From the NCBI GenBank assembly GCA_037892935.1, contig JAYXKI010000002.1, positions 1,612,001 through 1,676,000 on the forward strand: a DNA stretch of 64,000 nt, given 5' to 3'. Shown one piece after another: positions 23,975 through 37,900 of this stretch (position 1 is its first letter; each line of letters begins with the position of its first letter). Origin of the DNA: Phlebopus portentosus (taxonomy: Eukaryota > Basidiomycota > Agaricomycetes > Boletales > Boletinellaceae). A program made the position numbers and the translations under genes. Under the pieces are notes generated by a model, which made no database searches, was not told where the DNA came from, and was given only the letters and a program-made list of their open reading frames with translations.

Positions 23975-26900
23975 TTACGCTACCAGAGCTGCAAGTCGAC
24001 GTAGGTGCGAAACATTGAGGTACGCAGGTACATATGTCTCTAGTCCCGACACTTCCCGAGGTAGTGGAACTTCGTACGGTCCAACCTCTTCGGTTTCTGG
24101 TGCAAGAAGAAGGTGATCATTTCGGTCATTTGGAACTACCCTTGATGCCACAACTCGAAGAATTTCTGGGGAAATCGGGTTCTGCGAAGCACGGGCGATT
24201 AACTGTCATCACTAACTCAAGCAAAGAGCAAAACCGTCTTACCTCGTAATCAGCAACAAAGTAATTTGTGCACATTCGCTGAATTTGCGAAGGGCTCAGC
24301 ATCCAACAAACGTCATATATGATTTCGATATCTGCTGGCGTCGCCTGACGGATAAATTTCAGTACCAGTACCGATCCTTCAAAGCAACGATAACATACGA
24401 ACCTTCTTCAACTGTAAGAGCTTCGTCGCTTGCATGAGATGCTCCAATTGCAAAGTGCCCTCTGGCATATTATGCGACTTGCACCATTCCTCAATCCGAG
24501 TGATATTATACTGGATTTGCATGGCTGTATAACAACATGAGCAAGAATAGAAATCATCGAGAAGGAAAAAGTTACGTACCTCGCTTCCAAGAGCAGAAAT
24601 TACGGCGCATCAAGAGGTCGTTGAAGCTCGTGACACCGATCAGTTTGAGGAGCTCCGTAATGACCTGCTGTACGACCGATTCCTCCATGTAATAGCTTCT
24701 TAAGCTCTTCCAGACCTTATTCAAAAGATTTAGGACATCGTCCATGCTATACGCGGGCGTGGAGTTGGAATTCAGGAGCCTATTAAAGAGTCGACCGCCG
24801 CCGTCACTTGTCGTGAAGCCAGGTAAGGATTGGCTCTCAATAAGTGCCGGAATGACCATCTTCGAGAGGCGTTTCTTTGTTTCCAGCATCCAGGTATGAT
24901 AAATATTATACTCTAAGCTGTCGAGGTCATGCTTGACCATAGTCACAAGGCGCTCATAATCAGACCATTCAAACTCTCGGCCGGCAGGCTCCCCTCCTGG
25001 TCCGATACCTTGCAACATATCACTCTCGGCAACGCAAATGAAAGAGAGCATCTCGTGGACATTTGAAAGCCAGAATATCCCAGGAATAATAGCATCTTCG
25101 CCTTGGAAAGACTGCGGAGGGGTGAGTGATCAGAATATACAGATAAAGCAACAGATACTTACCATGACGTGGCTCTGAATAGTCTGCATTACGTTCGCCA
25201 GGAATCTTTCGCTCTCTGGAATCAGGCCGTACTTCCACATTTCATTTGTGACAAGGCTAATTAAGTTGGCTGGGAAAAGAATTTCCTTCACGGCAGAAGG
25301 GTTCGTCAAGCTTGGAGCAGGGATCTTCAAACCACGGATGAGTCCATCAAGAACGTCCTCGTCTAAGCGCTTGGCATCAAGCATAAGTTTAATCTTTTCC
25401 TCCGCAGGATCGCCATAAAGCTCTGACAAACCAATAGGTGACTTGAGGCGAGGCAACACATCATGGCCATTGAATGCGACGGACACAGCGCGAGGGTTGC
25501 CGTTTTGAACACGTTTAGCAGACATCATCAGTTCGTCGACCGAAGCACGATGTTCTGAGGGATCTAGTGAGTATACGCCAGCGGAACTGTGTCTTCTTTG
25601 ATGCTTCTTCGTCGAGGACGGGTCACCATTAATGACCGCCGATGTATCAAAGGGACGTAGGTTTGGCGCAAAGGAAGGTGAAGTCGGAGGTTCGATTCGT
25701 GCACCGCGTGTCAAGGCATTCAAAGCATTGGCACGATTCAGCTGCTCCCTCAAGTTGCTGACCTCGTTCTTAAGGGTGGCGATCACGGAGCCGTCTTCTG
25801 ATCGAGCAGGCGCGGTATCAATCGTTTTCTGCTGGGCTTCTAATTTCACAGCATGTGAACGAAGATCCTCAGTTAGTTTCTGCACAAGCGCCTCCTTCTC
25901 GGAAAGCCGAGACAAAGCTTCTGCTAGCCGCGTCTCAACGTCCTGTTTGGCACGAAGTAACTCATCTCGCTTTGTGACCTCGGTCTGCGAGGTATGTAAA
26001 TCGGCTTGAAGTTGCTTCGCTCTCGAGTCAGATTCCTCATGACGCGAAATCCATACTTGCAACTGTTGTTCAAGCTCTGAGACTTTCGACTGAAGTTCCT
26101 TCTTCTCGTTCGTCCTTTCCTGTAGGCGCTGGGTGAGCTCGACGACCTTGTTTTCGAGTTTGTAGGATATTTCTTTGAACTTGTTGATTGATCGAGCTTC
26201 AGCTCTGAGAGCTTTGAGCTCTTTGCGAGCCAAGCGTCTTCTCAAGCACGACTGGAGATAAATGATGTGCTTGATGTCACGCTTGAACCGCCGTTGTACC
26301 ATCCTGTAACGTATACGCTTCAATAAAAATAACATAGAGAATGCTGTTTAATCTCACCTTCCTCGCAAGAGGCGTTGCAAAAGAATAGCTGCGTGAGCAT
26401 ATCTCGCTTCATTGTATCGTTTGCGTGCAATACCGCCGCGAATATCTGCCGGAAGTTGATATCAGATCACGGAACACATTTATCTGTGACCATGACTTAC
26501 GGCTCTGGATTGAAGTGATTGCAACCCGAATTGCCACAAATCTACTTCGCTGCAGATGACGACGAATTGCGGTTTGTAGCTTGCGCGCTGATACTTCGCG
26601 TCGAATTTCGCCGACCAACCTTCTGGCTAAAATTCCACGCCACCAAGTTTGGATCTTAATGGCAGCTCTACGCATGCTTTGGTACTTCTTGACGGCAAGT
26701 CTTCTTCGGACGTTCTTCTGAATCAAGGTCACGAGGGAGTTCAACCTCTCCGAGCGTAGAGACTCCAAGGCAGCCAGCATTCCGGCTCGAAAGAATATCT
26801 TGGTGAGACCTGCCTGATATTTGTCCTCGTCGTTGATTGTCTTCTTCAGGATGAGAGAGCACAAGGGCTTTATTTCAAGGTTTTTTATCATCGGACTCCA

Positions 26901-29614
26901 ATCACTCGAAGGAACAAGCATGTAATACCTAAAGACGGAATTAGCTAACGAACCAAGTTTAACGACGTCCACATACCGTTCAGCAAATTCTTCGTAGGTC
27001 CATCGTGAAGGGTAGCCGGCGCAACTTATCCGGATTGTTTCTAGAACGCCGCAAGCCCGTAGTTGACCAAGAACCTGCTGGGGTTGAAATTCCCATGCAC
27101 GCTTTGCATCGTTGGGTTTTATGCATCGAATGTAATGCACATTGGTCACACTGAGTGTGTCCATCAAGCTGATTAATGAAGCTTTGAAAATTGATCCCAG
27201 GGTTGGCTTCTTGGCTACTCGTTTTGCGCCTGGAGTCGATGATGAACCAACCGCCAGAGTGGAACGTCCCGGATCTGGGATAAGAGATGAGCGTTTATTT
27301 CCGTCCAGGGCAGGAGTAGCTGGATTCGGGCTTTCGGGAGGCTTCGTGGAGGTGAGAGCAGTCTCTAAGACTTCCTTCAGGAACGGATTCGTTGTTGATC
27401 CAAGTAGAGCGAGGTGCTCATCAGGAACTGTGTCTCGATTCTTTTCGATGAAGCCTTCCACCTCGTAAGTGACGTCCAGAGCGTAATGAGCAATGGTAAA
27501 AGCATTATTTCCAAAACGAGGCTTCTTAAATATGTTTTTCGTTTCGAGTTTCAAGAGCTGTTGATGAAGCTTTTGAAGGAAAGATGCATCGCTTCCAGAA
27601 GGCAAGCGCGACTCCTCGTCAAGTAGCGCTAATACACCAAGTCTTCCCTCAATCACGTCTATGCAAGGTTGATTATCCGAAAAGTCGATGAACGTCCAGT
27701 TTATCTCTTCGCGAACATATTCTTCTTGCTCCAGCTTAAATACGTGTGCATTGAACTGCGGAAAAGGTTCAACACATATCTTGGTGCAGTATGTAACCTG
27801 ACCGTACCTCTTGCTGAAGCTTTTCATTCGCATAATTAATGCTGAATTGCTCAAACGAGTTCTGTTGTTCGCGACCAATTATTAATTGTTTAGAAAGAAA
27901 GAATAGGTATAAAATCCAATGCGCACCTTTTGGAAGTGCTCAAACCCATAAATATCCAACACTCCGATAAACATTTCCGCTTTGTTGGCAGCTTCTCCGC
28001 CTTCGCCAGCGAGGCTTTCGTTTACGACAGCTACCAGCCATTCAAACATGCATGCGTATACAAACTTTGCGACGCTATCTCTCACGACAGTCGCTTGGAC
28101 AGCGTTGAGAGAGGTGACAATCCTTTCTGAGCGAGTAGTGATCTGCTTTTTGATTGTCCAGCGTCTAAAGTCAGCAGGGTTGATGCCCAGGAATCGTGTG
28201 CAGAGGAGCAAGGCTTGGTCATTGTCGTCAATTGTGGCGTCTTGACGAATTTGCGAAATCCTGATATTCCCGAGGTGTAGAAGAGCGGCAAGAAGCTTGA
28301 AGACAGCCCATTGCTTTTCTACACTAATTCCAACTGTTGACAGAGCATGCTGCGTCGAACGGAAGTCCTCCGCATCGTCAACACCAGGAATTGGCGTTGA
28401 AGTTGGACCTCCCTGTCGAAGATAATGGAACTTTGTGATATCGGTATCGAGTCCAAGATCTTTACGCTCCTTGAGTGGCGTCCCGGCGCAGAGTTGATAG
28501 AAGATGTGGTAGTTGCGTTCCGTTTCCGGCTGATAGACTAGACGAGAACGTTCCAACAAATAGGTACGAATGCGTGCACCGACTATTTCCTGCTTGCTAT
28601 CGAACAAAATCTTTGTACCAATTAGTGTTGAAAACACTCAATATGATTTTTTTAATGTTAGTTACCTGAATATACTTGCCAAAACGTGACGAATTGTCAT
28701 TTCTGGTCGTCTTTGCGTTCCCAAAGGCCTCGAGTATAGGATTCGTAGCAAGAATCTGCCGTTCTACTTCACTTGACTCGTCCAAGGACGCTTTGGTCCT
28801 AGATCTACCCGCTAGAGCGGGAGGATTCACCGAAGCAAGGAAACGCATTATCAGCTTTGCCTGCGGAAACTGGTTGAGGTATGTTGCCAATATCTAGAAG
28901 ATGCAACTTACAGATTCAGTCTTTCCGGCACCACTATTCATTCTGCACGTCAATTGATTAGGCCGAGATGAGAATACTTATTCTCACCTCTCTCCGGAAA
29001 CGATGATGGTCTGGCCCTGCTTTTCTTTACTCATTCGAGTGTACGCATCCTCCGCAATAGCGAATAAATGGGGCTCTAGCTCTCCCTTACGTCTTCCGCT
29101 GTATGCTTGAATAATTTCGGGTCCATAGAGAGTAACTCGTTGAAAAGGATTAACAGCAATGAGAACGATCCCGCTGTAGGTATAGATACTATGTTGAGCG
29201 TAACGATTGCGAATGGTATGTAAAACTGGAACGTAATAGTCAGGGAACGCGTTGGAAAGACGAGTATAGTTCAGACACGCCGACGCACCTGAAGGTTCAT
29301 TTAAGTGGGAGAGAGTAGCCAAGTCATCTGCAGTCTCGAGCAGCGGAGGGTTGCGCAAAGGTGGCAAGTCTCCCTTCCCGTCCTTGATATCCTTGCCGGT
29401 CGTCTCAAAAGAAATTTCCTCGAATGATAGTAAGCGCGAGAAAGCTCAAGAATGACCCAGGGTAGCGAGATACCTTTCCTCGTTCATCGACGAAAACGAG
29501 CTTGAAGGCGTCGTTGTCCGATTTAATGACCTGTAGGACCTCTGCAGATATCCATCCCTGTTCCTTGTCGGGGAACCAGACTCGAGTGCCCTTGCTGTAT
29601 ATATTGTCAGCCAT
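23975..29614 (-). CDS. MYO2: Class V myosin heavy chain
   Basis: A gene of 5.6 kb encoding about 1,600 residues in many exons. It starts [21 protein letters not shown] (SH3-like N-terminal subdomain). The motor follows with purine-binding NPFQRV, a P-loop [10 protein letters not shown] whose first serine codon is split by an intron near 28925-28990, switch I region [12 protein letters not shown], switch [10 protein letters not shown] and actin-binding [12 protein letters not shown] motifs appear in [32 protein letters not shown] and later repeats. A coiled coil ([20 protein letters not shown] onward) links to a globular DIL tail ([32 protein letters not shown]). The protein ends with [14 protein letters not shown]. 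In fungi this motor carries secretory vesicles and organelles along actin to sites of growth. It is divergent from VPS2 (215 bases between starts). Confidence 0.95.
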
Positions 29615-29829
29615 GGCAGCAAGACGCGGCGATGCTGGCTAGCCAGAAGCCAGTTGCAGCGCTGACGCTAATGAACAGGGAGAGGGACAAAAAGAGTGAT
29701 GGTGGTGAGTGGAGAAGAAGGAGATGGCCTAAATGAGTGACAAGCAAGAAACGCGTCCCAACCATTTACATTATTTACTGAAAACGCGTCGTCTTTCGTT
29801 TCTCTCCCTCATTTTATTCTAGCTTCGCA

Positions 29830-30828
29830 ATGAATATACTTGTACGTGATGTCTTAGTTTCCTTTCCTCTGTACTTCAAAAGCTTATTCTACATCTTTAC
29901 CCAGGAAACGCTGTTCGGCAGGTCTGTGACACCAGCAGAGAGGCTACGCCAGCATCAGCGGGCTTTAGCGAAAGCGCAGCGCGAGCTCGATCGAGAGCGC
30001 GGCAAGCTCGAGCAGCAGGAAAAGAAGCTCATAATGGACATTAAACGCAGTGCAAAATCTGGGCAGATGGTTCATATCCTTCTAGTTCTTTGTCCTGGAT
30101 CGATAATTTTGACATTCTAGTAATGCAGAATGCCTGCAAAGTCATGGCCAAGGACCTCGTTCGAACACGAAGATATGTCCAGAAGTTCTACCAAATGAGA
30201 ACTCAGCTTCAGGCTGTCAGCCTTCGCATTCAGACTCTGCGCAGTAATCAGCAAATGGCCGAGGCAATGCGAGGCGCGACCAAGGTGGGTGCTTTGTTCA
30301 ATACTCCTCATTACACACACACACACCCTCTCTCTTACTCGACTGATTCTACAGGCTATGGGCGCAATGAATAGAGGACTCAACCTGCCTGGAATTCAGC
30401 GTATCATGACCGAATTTGAGAAAGAAAGTGCAACCATGGATATGAAAGAAGAGATGATGTCGGACGCAGTTGATGATGTGATGGACGATGAACTTGAAGA
30501 CGAAGAAGAGGAAGGAGACAAGATTCTCAAGCAAGTCTTGGACGAAATAGGTGTCGATATATCGCAGCAGGTTCGCAACCGTTGTATTACCGCTCATATC
30601 CAACACTAAGTGCTTTTCATTCAGCTTGTCGAGGCTCCTTCAAGTTCTCTAGCAGCTCCAGTGGCAAATACAAGACAACCGGTCGCCATAGGAGAATCAG
30701 AGGCGGACGCTCTCTCTAGCAGTAGGAGAGATTTGGACAATAAAGGCTCAGGCAATTCGGGAGGTGGTGGAGAATTGTCTGACGAAGACGCACTGCAAGC
30801 TCGTTTAGACGCGCTTAGGCGTGGATAA
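29830..30828 (+). CDS. VPS2: ESCRT-III subunit Vps2/CHMP2A
   Basis: Five exons (29830-29841, 29905-30069, 30129-30284, 30355-30570, 30625-30828) total 753 nt, 250 residues. The first exon is only 12 nt (MNIL) and joins to ETLFGRSVTPAERLRQHQR, the family N-terminal amphipathic helix and basic helix. MAKDLVRTRRYVQKFYQMR and GIQRIMTEFEKESATMDMKE follow, then an acidic stretch (DDVMDDELEDEEEEGDK). The C-terminal MIT-interacting motif ELSDEDALQARLDALRRG would bind Vps4. ESCRT-III polymers cut membrane necks at endosomes and elsewhere. The intron ending at 30354 contains a short CA repeat. The gene is convergent with COG4, 101 bases between the stops. Confidence 0.95.
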
Positions 30829-30929
30829 TATTGCCGTAGTTGTGATACTAGTAGTTTAACCATTGCAGCGTATGTATAACATTTTGCTAGATGGCTCAGC
30901 TTCGCTCCCACTGGTATACGATCGGGATA

Positions 30930-33743
30930 TCAGACCTTCAGAGCTGCTATTGCTCGAGCTTCCGTCATGGTTATCTTCCAAGCAATGCCACTACTACTGT
31001 AGAAATCATCGACATCCTCATCCTAGAGCAAAGTTAGTTAAAGTGGATCGCGATACGATGAGTGGCGCACCTTGTCGATATTCAACAAAGTCGATATTTG
31101 TTGTAATCGTTGAAGCTTCTCCCGGATATCGCCTAGCGCTGCTTGTGAGGATAAGTATGTCGATATAGCACGAATATCTTGGTCAAAGCGAATTGCGCCT
31201 AGCTACATATGCTCGTTAGATAATCAGTTCTGAGAACCTGTGTACCACTCACTTCTGTGTATTTCACTGTCATGACATACTTCTCCCACGGTCGAATTAA
31301 AACATCAATAACTTGACCAACAAAGATGCGATAGTTCGACTCTGTAAATGAATCCTGCCCACAATAGCTTGTCAGTTGACGTGAGAGCCGCTGATTGATA
31401 AGTATAACCTTGAAACCATCGACTATGTTCTCCCATGCCTTAATAAACCTTTTCCGCACAATATCCTGATATTCCGACGCGGAAAAACCGTCCTCGTCCA
31501 GAACATAAGAGACATCTCTGTATATTTCTGGGATGAAATTTCTTAGTCGCGGACGAATCAACTGATTAAACAGCTGGTCGATTCCGCTCTACGAAAGATC
31601 AGTTCACCGAATCTATACGGGTGCAAGAAAGTCCGAACCTTCATTGTACTGCGAAATTTGTGTGAGACACTCAGAAGGCCAGTCAAACTTGAGTGAACCC
31701 TGCTCCTTTCTACCGGAAGGAAACTTTGTGACGAAATCTGCGAGGAAGCTATCTCTTTTATGAGGCGATCAAAATGCGCTGCAGAAACGTCAAGATCATT
31801 CAGTAGGACCTGACAAAGTTGGATTGGTATTAGGCTTCGTCCGAAAGCCAACGACTAATCGGATCTCCTACGATAAAATTCAGTTTGCTCTCCTTCTCCA
31901 GCCTATCCGTACGAGTTGTGCTTGATGTATGCCCTGGGCTTCTATATACCTCGTCCAACTTGCGCTTGATTACACTGATGTAGTCATTTTCCAAGACCTC
32001 TCGTATGTGCTTGCTTGTTCCCTCAACAGTATCACTAGATCCCGTGCTAACGAGTCGCAGAAAAACTGACTTCAAGATGTAAAAGACGATATCCGGCAAG
32101 GTTGTCACTGGCGGCATTTGCGAATCGTCAATCATCGAAGTCCTATGGGCCTGGATTTTTTTTTTTTTTTTTTTTGTCAGGATGTGAACGCAACTCGCAA
32201 CTCATGAAATTGAATACCTGATTCATAGTACAACGTAGATACCATGTCTCTAAAGGCATGTAACATCTCTTCAAGACATCATCAAACATTGATCGACAAG
32301 CAGATTTCTCAATAATCTCAATGATATTTTTGTCAGAATCGAGGGACTCGTGACTTGAGTAAGAAGCAGTATCTGTGTCGTCGCTTTCCTCAGTTGCGCT
32401 ATTATTGTTCTGAGAATCCATGTCAATACCAGACTTTTCAAGAGCAAGAAATGCATGCCTGCGAATAGGCGTATAAGAATCGCCGAAATGCTGCGAACCT
32501 CATCGACATTGCAGCAATCTCGTTCAGAACTTTATCAACATCCCTTGGGTCTATCGATTGTTCCTCTAAGGCATTAGAAACGGTGCGTGTTGGCGAGGCA
32601 AAACTAGTCGTAGAAGTTTCGGAAATCTATTTGCTAGTCGACATTGAGAACTGGATATCTAGCTTTTGAACTCTCACCATCCTTCCTATGTGTCTATCTT
32701 CCTCCCACCCGTTAAGTAGTCGCCTAACAACTGTGTCACATTCCCGAACAAGGTATATTACAACGGTCTGCATTTTGCCTTCTCCATAATATTTCTCCAC
32801 TACAGGCTGGTGCTGATCAAGGATGCTGCACACGCTCTCAAAAAGAGCAGTAAGGGCCGTAACGTAGTAGAGCGGTGACGAAGCTAGTTGTCATAGTCAG
32901 CTCTGATGCTTTGAAATACAGAACAGAGCATACATTTCATCGTAGCAGGCGATTTTGATTGCACAAGAGTAAGGACGAAGGATGCATATGCTTCAAGGCC
33001 TTCCTGCTCCCAGCCAATTGAAGGAAGTAGCTTGAAGAATCGGGTCGTCATATTGGAATCGCGCGCTCTGGAGGCTTGCGCAAATTGTTGCAGAAATATG
33101 TCACGTAGTTGCTCTCTGAACCCTTGCAATGTTTGCGGCGGCGGAAGAGGCAGCTCCGCAGTAGGCTACTGCGATGCCGGTAAGTTGTACAGAAGAGCAG
33201 GGACTCGAAGTACTGACCACAGCTGATTCAGCAAATGGACCTGAGATGACTTCCAGAGGTAACGCCGTTGCTCGTGCGCAGTGCCTAGTAGCCGTCTCCC
33301 AGTCCTGAGAATCGATAGCATTCTGCAGTTCTGCTAAGGAGTTCTGAGAAGCAAAGCAAGGTATCAGTATGTAGAGAATGCTCTGGCGAATGAACCCAGA
33401 CTTTGAGCTCCATGACCTGAGAGACACGTTCACCGGCCTCTCTGACGCGCTTCATTTCTTCATCCAATGTCCTGACGCGACCACCGACTCGTTCAGCAGT
33501 CTGTGCCGTGGCCGCTATGGTATTTGCAAGGAGCTCTGAGTCTGACCCGATTTCCTCGAGCTGAGGTACGAGCGCTCGAAGCCTTTCGAGAGATGAACGT
33601 ACGGGCTCATCGTTGGTCAAAATAGCGGCCAGAGATTCTGAAAGCTGTGTTTCTTCCTCTTCAAGGGCAGCTAAGGAGGCGAGAATATCCGGAAGAGTTG
33701 TGAGCGAGCTGGGATGCGATCGAGTCTGGAATAAGCCATCCAT
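30930..33743 (-). CDS. COG4: Conserved oligomeric Golgi complex subunit 4
   Basis: It starts MDGLFQTRSHPSSLTTLPDI, followed by a long coiled coil (LASLAALEEEETQLSESLAA, LDEEMKRVREAGERVSQVME) typical of the COG4 N-terminus. Further exons encode LQNAIDSQDWETATRHCARA, MTTRFFKLLPSIGWEQEGLE and FVLTLVQSKSPATMK, then an acidic insert. The C-terminal helical region includes SGIDQLFNQLIRPRLRNFIP and YVMTVKYTELGAIRFDQDIR, and the protein ends TMTEARAIAALKV. COG4 belongs to lobe A of the COG tether that captures retrograde vesicles at the Golgi. An intron at about 32153-32217 carries a run of 20 A (sense strand) beside its acceptor. The gene is divergent from the AN1 protein gene, 98 bases between starts. 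Confidence 0.9.
32156..32175. repeat. Homopolymer T20 (A20 on the coding strand) within a COG4 intron
   Basis: Twenty consecutive T lie inside the intron between the exons ending in the sense TMNQ and starting AHRTSM. On the sense strand this is A20 followed at once by TCCAG, the acceptor. Confidence 0.9.
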
Positions 33744-33841
33744 GCTGGTTCAGATCCAAGCTCGTTCTCCCCGCGACCAGTCGCGGTGCCTTTCTTACAT
33801 ACCACCACCACAGCTCGACTACTTGTTGCTTGCTCTTACGC

Positions 33842-34815
33842 ATGGCCTCGGATCCATCTTCTGTCGGTGTACCTTGCGCCCATGCAGATTGTAATATCCA
33901 TGACTTTCTGCCAACAAAATGTCCTGGTTGTACTAGACTTTTCTGCTCAATCCATTATTTTCCCGATGATCATAACTGCGATGGTTCCGAACCAACAAAA
34001 GGAGATGTTGCTTGCTCTTCACGCGCCGAACCGCAGCCTGTCTCGTTATGCGGTCATAGAGGATGTCTAGCGCCATGTTTGGAATTATACGCGGCGCAAG
34101 ACGTCGGTCAAGACGCTCGAGTGGCAGCGACGTGTCCGCGATGCTCGTTGTCGTTTTGTGCCCAGTAAGTCAGGACTGATTCTTCAGACAGCTTCGCTTG
34201 GCATTACAACGAGATCGTAGACACCGATTTCCCGACGCTCATCAATGTGAAGAACCAGTTCTGAATCCGCCCTCGAAGAATGAAGCCGCCCGAGCAATCC
34301 TGGCTAAGAATTTTCCGTCGTATGACTTGGGAAAGAAGCATGTTGTAAAACCGCCTGCGGAATTTAATGTGAAAACCCGACAAAAATCGAAGGGTACAGA
34401 GCTTGTTCAATTGATGAAGATGCGCCAGACCGCCTGTCCTGGGGACCTTGCGGCTGGACATGTCGATATACAAAGTCGTTTCCATGTCCAGGTCAAGGTC
34501 GACAATTCTGACGTGTACAAGACCTTCTGGTTCAGGAAGGTTCGTTGTTTACACTCAGAATTACTTTTTCTCATATGTTCCAGTCAATATCAACTGGTAG
34601 AGCTATTGATTTGCTCCAGCAACGGCTTGAAACATCGTCCAACGAGGTTCGTATGATCACCTTTCACCCTCCCTTGCTGACGAAAAGCACAGACGTGGAT
34701 GCTTCTGAAAGATCCTGACGATAGCAGCGAGGTGTCCACTGTCATCACGACCTTTGACAAACCCTTGTCTGAGGTCCTTACTGACGGCTGTAGACTGAAG
34801 TTTATGCATTCCTGA
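33842..34815 (+). CDS. AN1-type zinc finger protein, Cuz1/ZFAND1-like
   Basis: Four exons (33842-34164, 34221-34539, 34584-34646, 34693-34815) total 828 nt, 275 residues. Two AN1 zinc fingers are present: one with CAHADCNIHDFLPTKCPGCTR, LFCSIHYFPDDHNC, and a second with CPRCSLSFCAQHRFPDAHQC completed across the first intron. A C-terminal ubiquitin-like region follows (VYKTFWFRKSISTGRAIDLL to DPDDSSEVSTVITTFDKPLS). Two AN1 fingers plus a C-terminal ubiquitin-like domain is the layout of yeast Cuz1 and human ZFAND1, which connect Cdc48/p97 with the proteasome, notably under arsenite stress. The start at 33842 (MASDPSSVGV) was chosen as the first ATG before the first finger. Confidence 0.85.
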
Positions 34816-34924
34816 ACAAAATATACTGGAGGCTGCAATTTCCTCTGCGCGAAGTCTGAACTCCGTTTGACTATTGTAATAGCACATTCCACCCAAATCA
34901 GATCTCTAGTCTGCGTATGGTCAG

Positions 34925-37900
34925 TTATAGTCCAATCCAGGAAAACTCCGTCTCGATATCAAAGGATCCTTCTAGAGGCAGATTGTCGCTGCTCGTTCCA
35001 ACGTGGACGTGATATCTGAAGGTCCTAAGCATCAATATGGCCGTTAAATGTGGATCAACGTACTTGGCAGCAATGGCTCGCCATGCGTTCCTCGGTGAGT
35101 CCCAGAAGGACACAGCATATTTGTCCAGCGTAATAACGCCTACCTCGCTGGATCCTGGCTCCAGATCGCGTACTTTTGTAAAGCCTCGTAATTGTAGCTT
35201 CGGGGTAGTTGTACCATTCGACGGAAGATCAACATACGCTTGAATAACTTCGGAGCCGAGGACGCTCCCAGTGTTGACGATTTTGACAGTGACCTCGGCC
35301 GCGAAGTTCTCGTTTGATGGACAGGAAACTGTAACCTTCAAATCCGACAATGAAAAGGAACTGTACGAGAGCCCATGTCTACAACAGTCATCAGCCCGTA
35401 ACCATCCTCCTATTTGGAGAAGACAACTCACCCGAAGGCGAAGAGTGGACTGATCCTTCGCGCCTGGTAGTATTTATAGCCCACGAACAAGTCTTCCCTA
35501 TAAACCACTTCTCCGTTCTCGCTACCTATTGAAGACAGTCAGACCACCCAGCAAATAGGTGTTCTTCCGATGGAATTCCTTACCGAAGGATAGATACGAG
35601 GGAACGTCCTCGATACGTTTTGGAATCGTAAAAGGTAGTTTCCCGCATGGACTAACTTTGCCCCAAACTATGCAAAGTGATCAGATCAATGGTTGGTACC
35701 GAATGAAAACACTCAACGGATGTCTGCGATCGCATTCCCTGCTTCATTTCCCAGATACCATGCCAAGACAATTCCATCGATATCATTTACCCACGGCTCC
35801 ATGTTCACGGCTGAACCCTAGAGGAATGGCCACAATCAATAGAGTGGGGTTTTGCTATGTATGAACGCACAGCTTGGACAACTACTGCAGTTCTGCGGTT
35901 TGCTCTTCCGACCAACTTGATAAGTTCATTCTGACTTCTAGGCAGATCCAAGTCTGACCGATCGAATCCCTCGCTCTCCCATTCGGGCGTCAAGCCGCAA
36001 ACGACAATCGCAGCGTCACAATTAGCGGCGAGGTCGGAAGCCTCCTTGATTGCAAGGCTCTCGTCAATTTTCTCCGCGCCACCCAAACGCTGCCAGTTGA
36101 TATCAGTCCAAATGTCATTTCAAGCGTGAATTATTGAAAGGAACGTACGAGTCCGCGCATCAGGGCCGGCTGCGAGAGATCTCTCTCTTGGTTATGAGAT
36201 TCTGCAGGGGAACTTATGTAGACGACCTTGACAGTAATCGGTCCGCCAGCAAGCAGGGGCACCGTCACTTTCTCCTCGACAGTTCCTTGTCTAAGTTACT
36301 TGATTAAATGAACTAATGCATCTTGATAAGCGTACTCGCCCGTAGAAGAAATCACCAGATCTCTGGTGAGTCCAGTTGTCAATCGTGAGTTCATCATTGA
36401 TGAACAATCTTGCGCGACCTGTGCCTTGCTCGTTAATCGTCATCGCAATTCAGAATAGATCATCCAAATGCTACCAGAAACAGCAAGCCCAAACTCAAAG
36501 GAGACATCTTTTTCGACACTTAGAAGACCCTCAAGCATCAGTCCCCACTCTTCTCCTAGTCCATCAGGCAAAAAGTCGTTGACTTTCACACGTGTATCGT
36601 TTAGTACGTATTTAGCGACCGGTTCCATAAAAATCCCAGTTTCATCACAGTTGTAGAATGTGCAGAGCCATCCCGGTTCCCCGTCGCCTGTCATCAACAT
36701 CGATTCCAACGTTGGCAGATATTTATGAGCTGGAATCTGTATCTTTAGGACCGAACCCTCTCTTGGCAGTGATGCACTCACCATAGCAGCCTTGAGCGAA
36801 TTTAAATTCAAAGTCAGAGTTACTTACAAGACCGTCCCAAGGGGTCACGACATAAGCTGGTTTCAGTGCCGCAGAGCCGCCACCGGATATGATAGAACCT
36901 TTAGCATGTGGACCAATGATAGCAACCGTCCTGACTTCTTCTGGACGTAGAGGTAGCAGTCCACCTTCGTTTTTCAATAATACGATGGTTTCGGAGGCGA
37001 TATTTCTGCAAAATCTCCGAGTCTCGGGAGAATCACACGTCTTCTCGCTGCCATCGCCATAAACCACGTCGGAATTCTTCCTTGCTAGCTTCTGAACAAA
37101 CGAAAGAACGGACAACACCCGATCATTTATGTCCTTCATAGACACCTTCTGAGATGAAAGCATGTGCGTCATAAGCAACGGTGTACGCCAGCGCGAGGGA
37201 CCAGGCATTTCCAGATCGAGACCAGCTTGTAAGGCAAGATCGACACTATAAGTGCCATACCTAAGGAAAAATTAGCAGAGAGCATTTCAGTACGGGAACG
37301 ACGTGCCAGTCGCTCATAACCAGACCATCAAACGACCATTCTCTTCGCAAAATATCACTCAGTAACCTCTTGTTCTCTGAGCAATGAATGCCATCAATGC
37401 GACCGTAGCTAATGAAAAGCGGTCTTAGTCTCCAAGCATTGGGGCGTCGAGAGACAGACACACGATGTCATAAACGCCCAAGGTCTAGCAAGCTTCTGCG
37501 CTAACATGAATCTATACAGGAGGAACATTCCATAAGTCATCCAACACATTTTGTTCTAGACGCATACGGGTAAAGATATATCTCTCTGAGGGATCGTTCA
37601 GAGATTACAGAATTGACAGCCGTTCGTTCATGTTCCTGATCGTTTGCGACAAAGTGCTTTATGGTTGCTGCGACTCCTTGGGACTGGACGCCGTTAATAT
37701 ACGCCGCTGACAGCAGACCTGGTCACAAGACAGATGGTAGTATAACTGCGTGAACGCACTCGATGGGCATCGGGAGAATCCTTACCAGAAAGAGTCGGAT
37801 CTTCGGAGAAAGACTCGAACGACCGTCCTCCGAGGGGAGAGCGCTCATTGATCTCACTCAGAAACTGACAAGTATTTCACAGCAGAGCATTCCGCGACTT

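Noticed and set aside
30313..30330. CA dinucleotide repeat
   Set aside because: A short simple repeat within a VPS2 intron, unremarkable.
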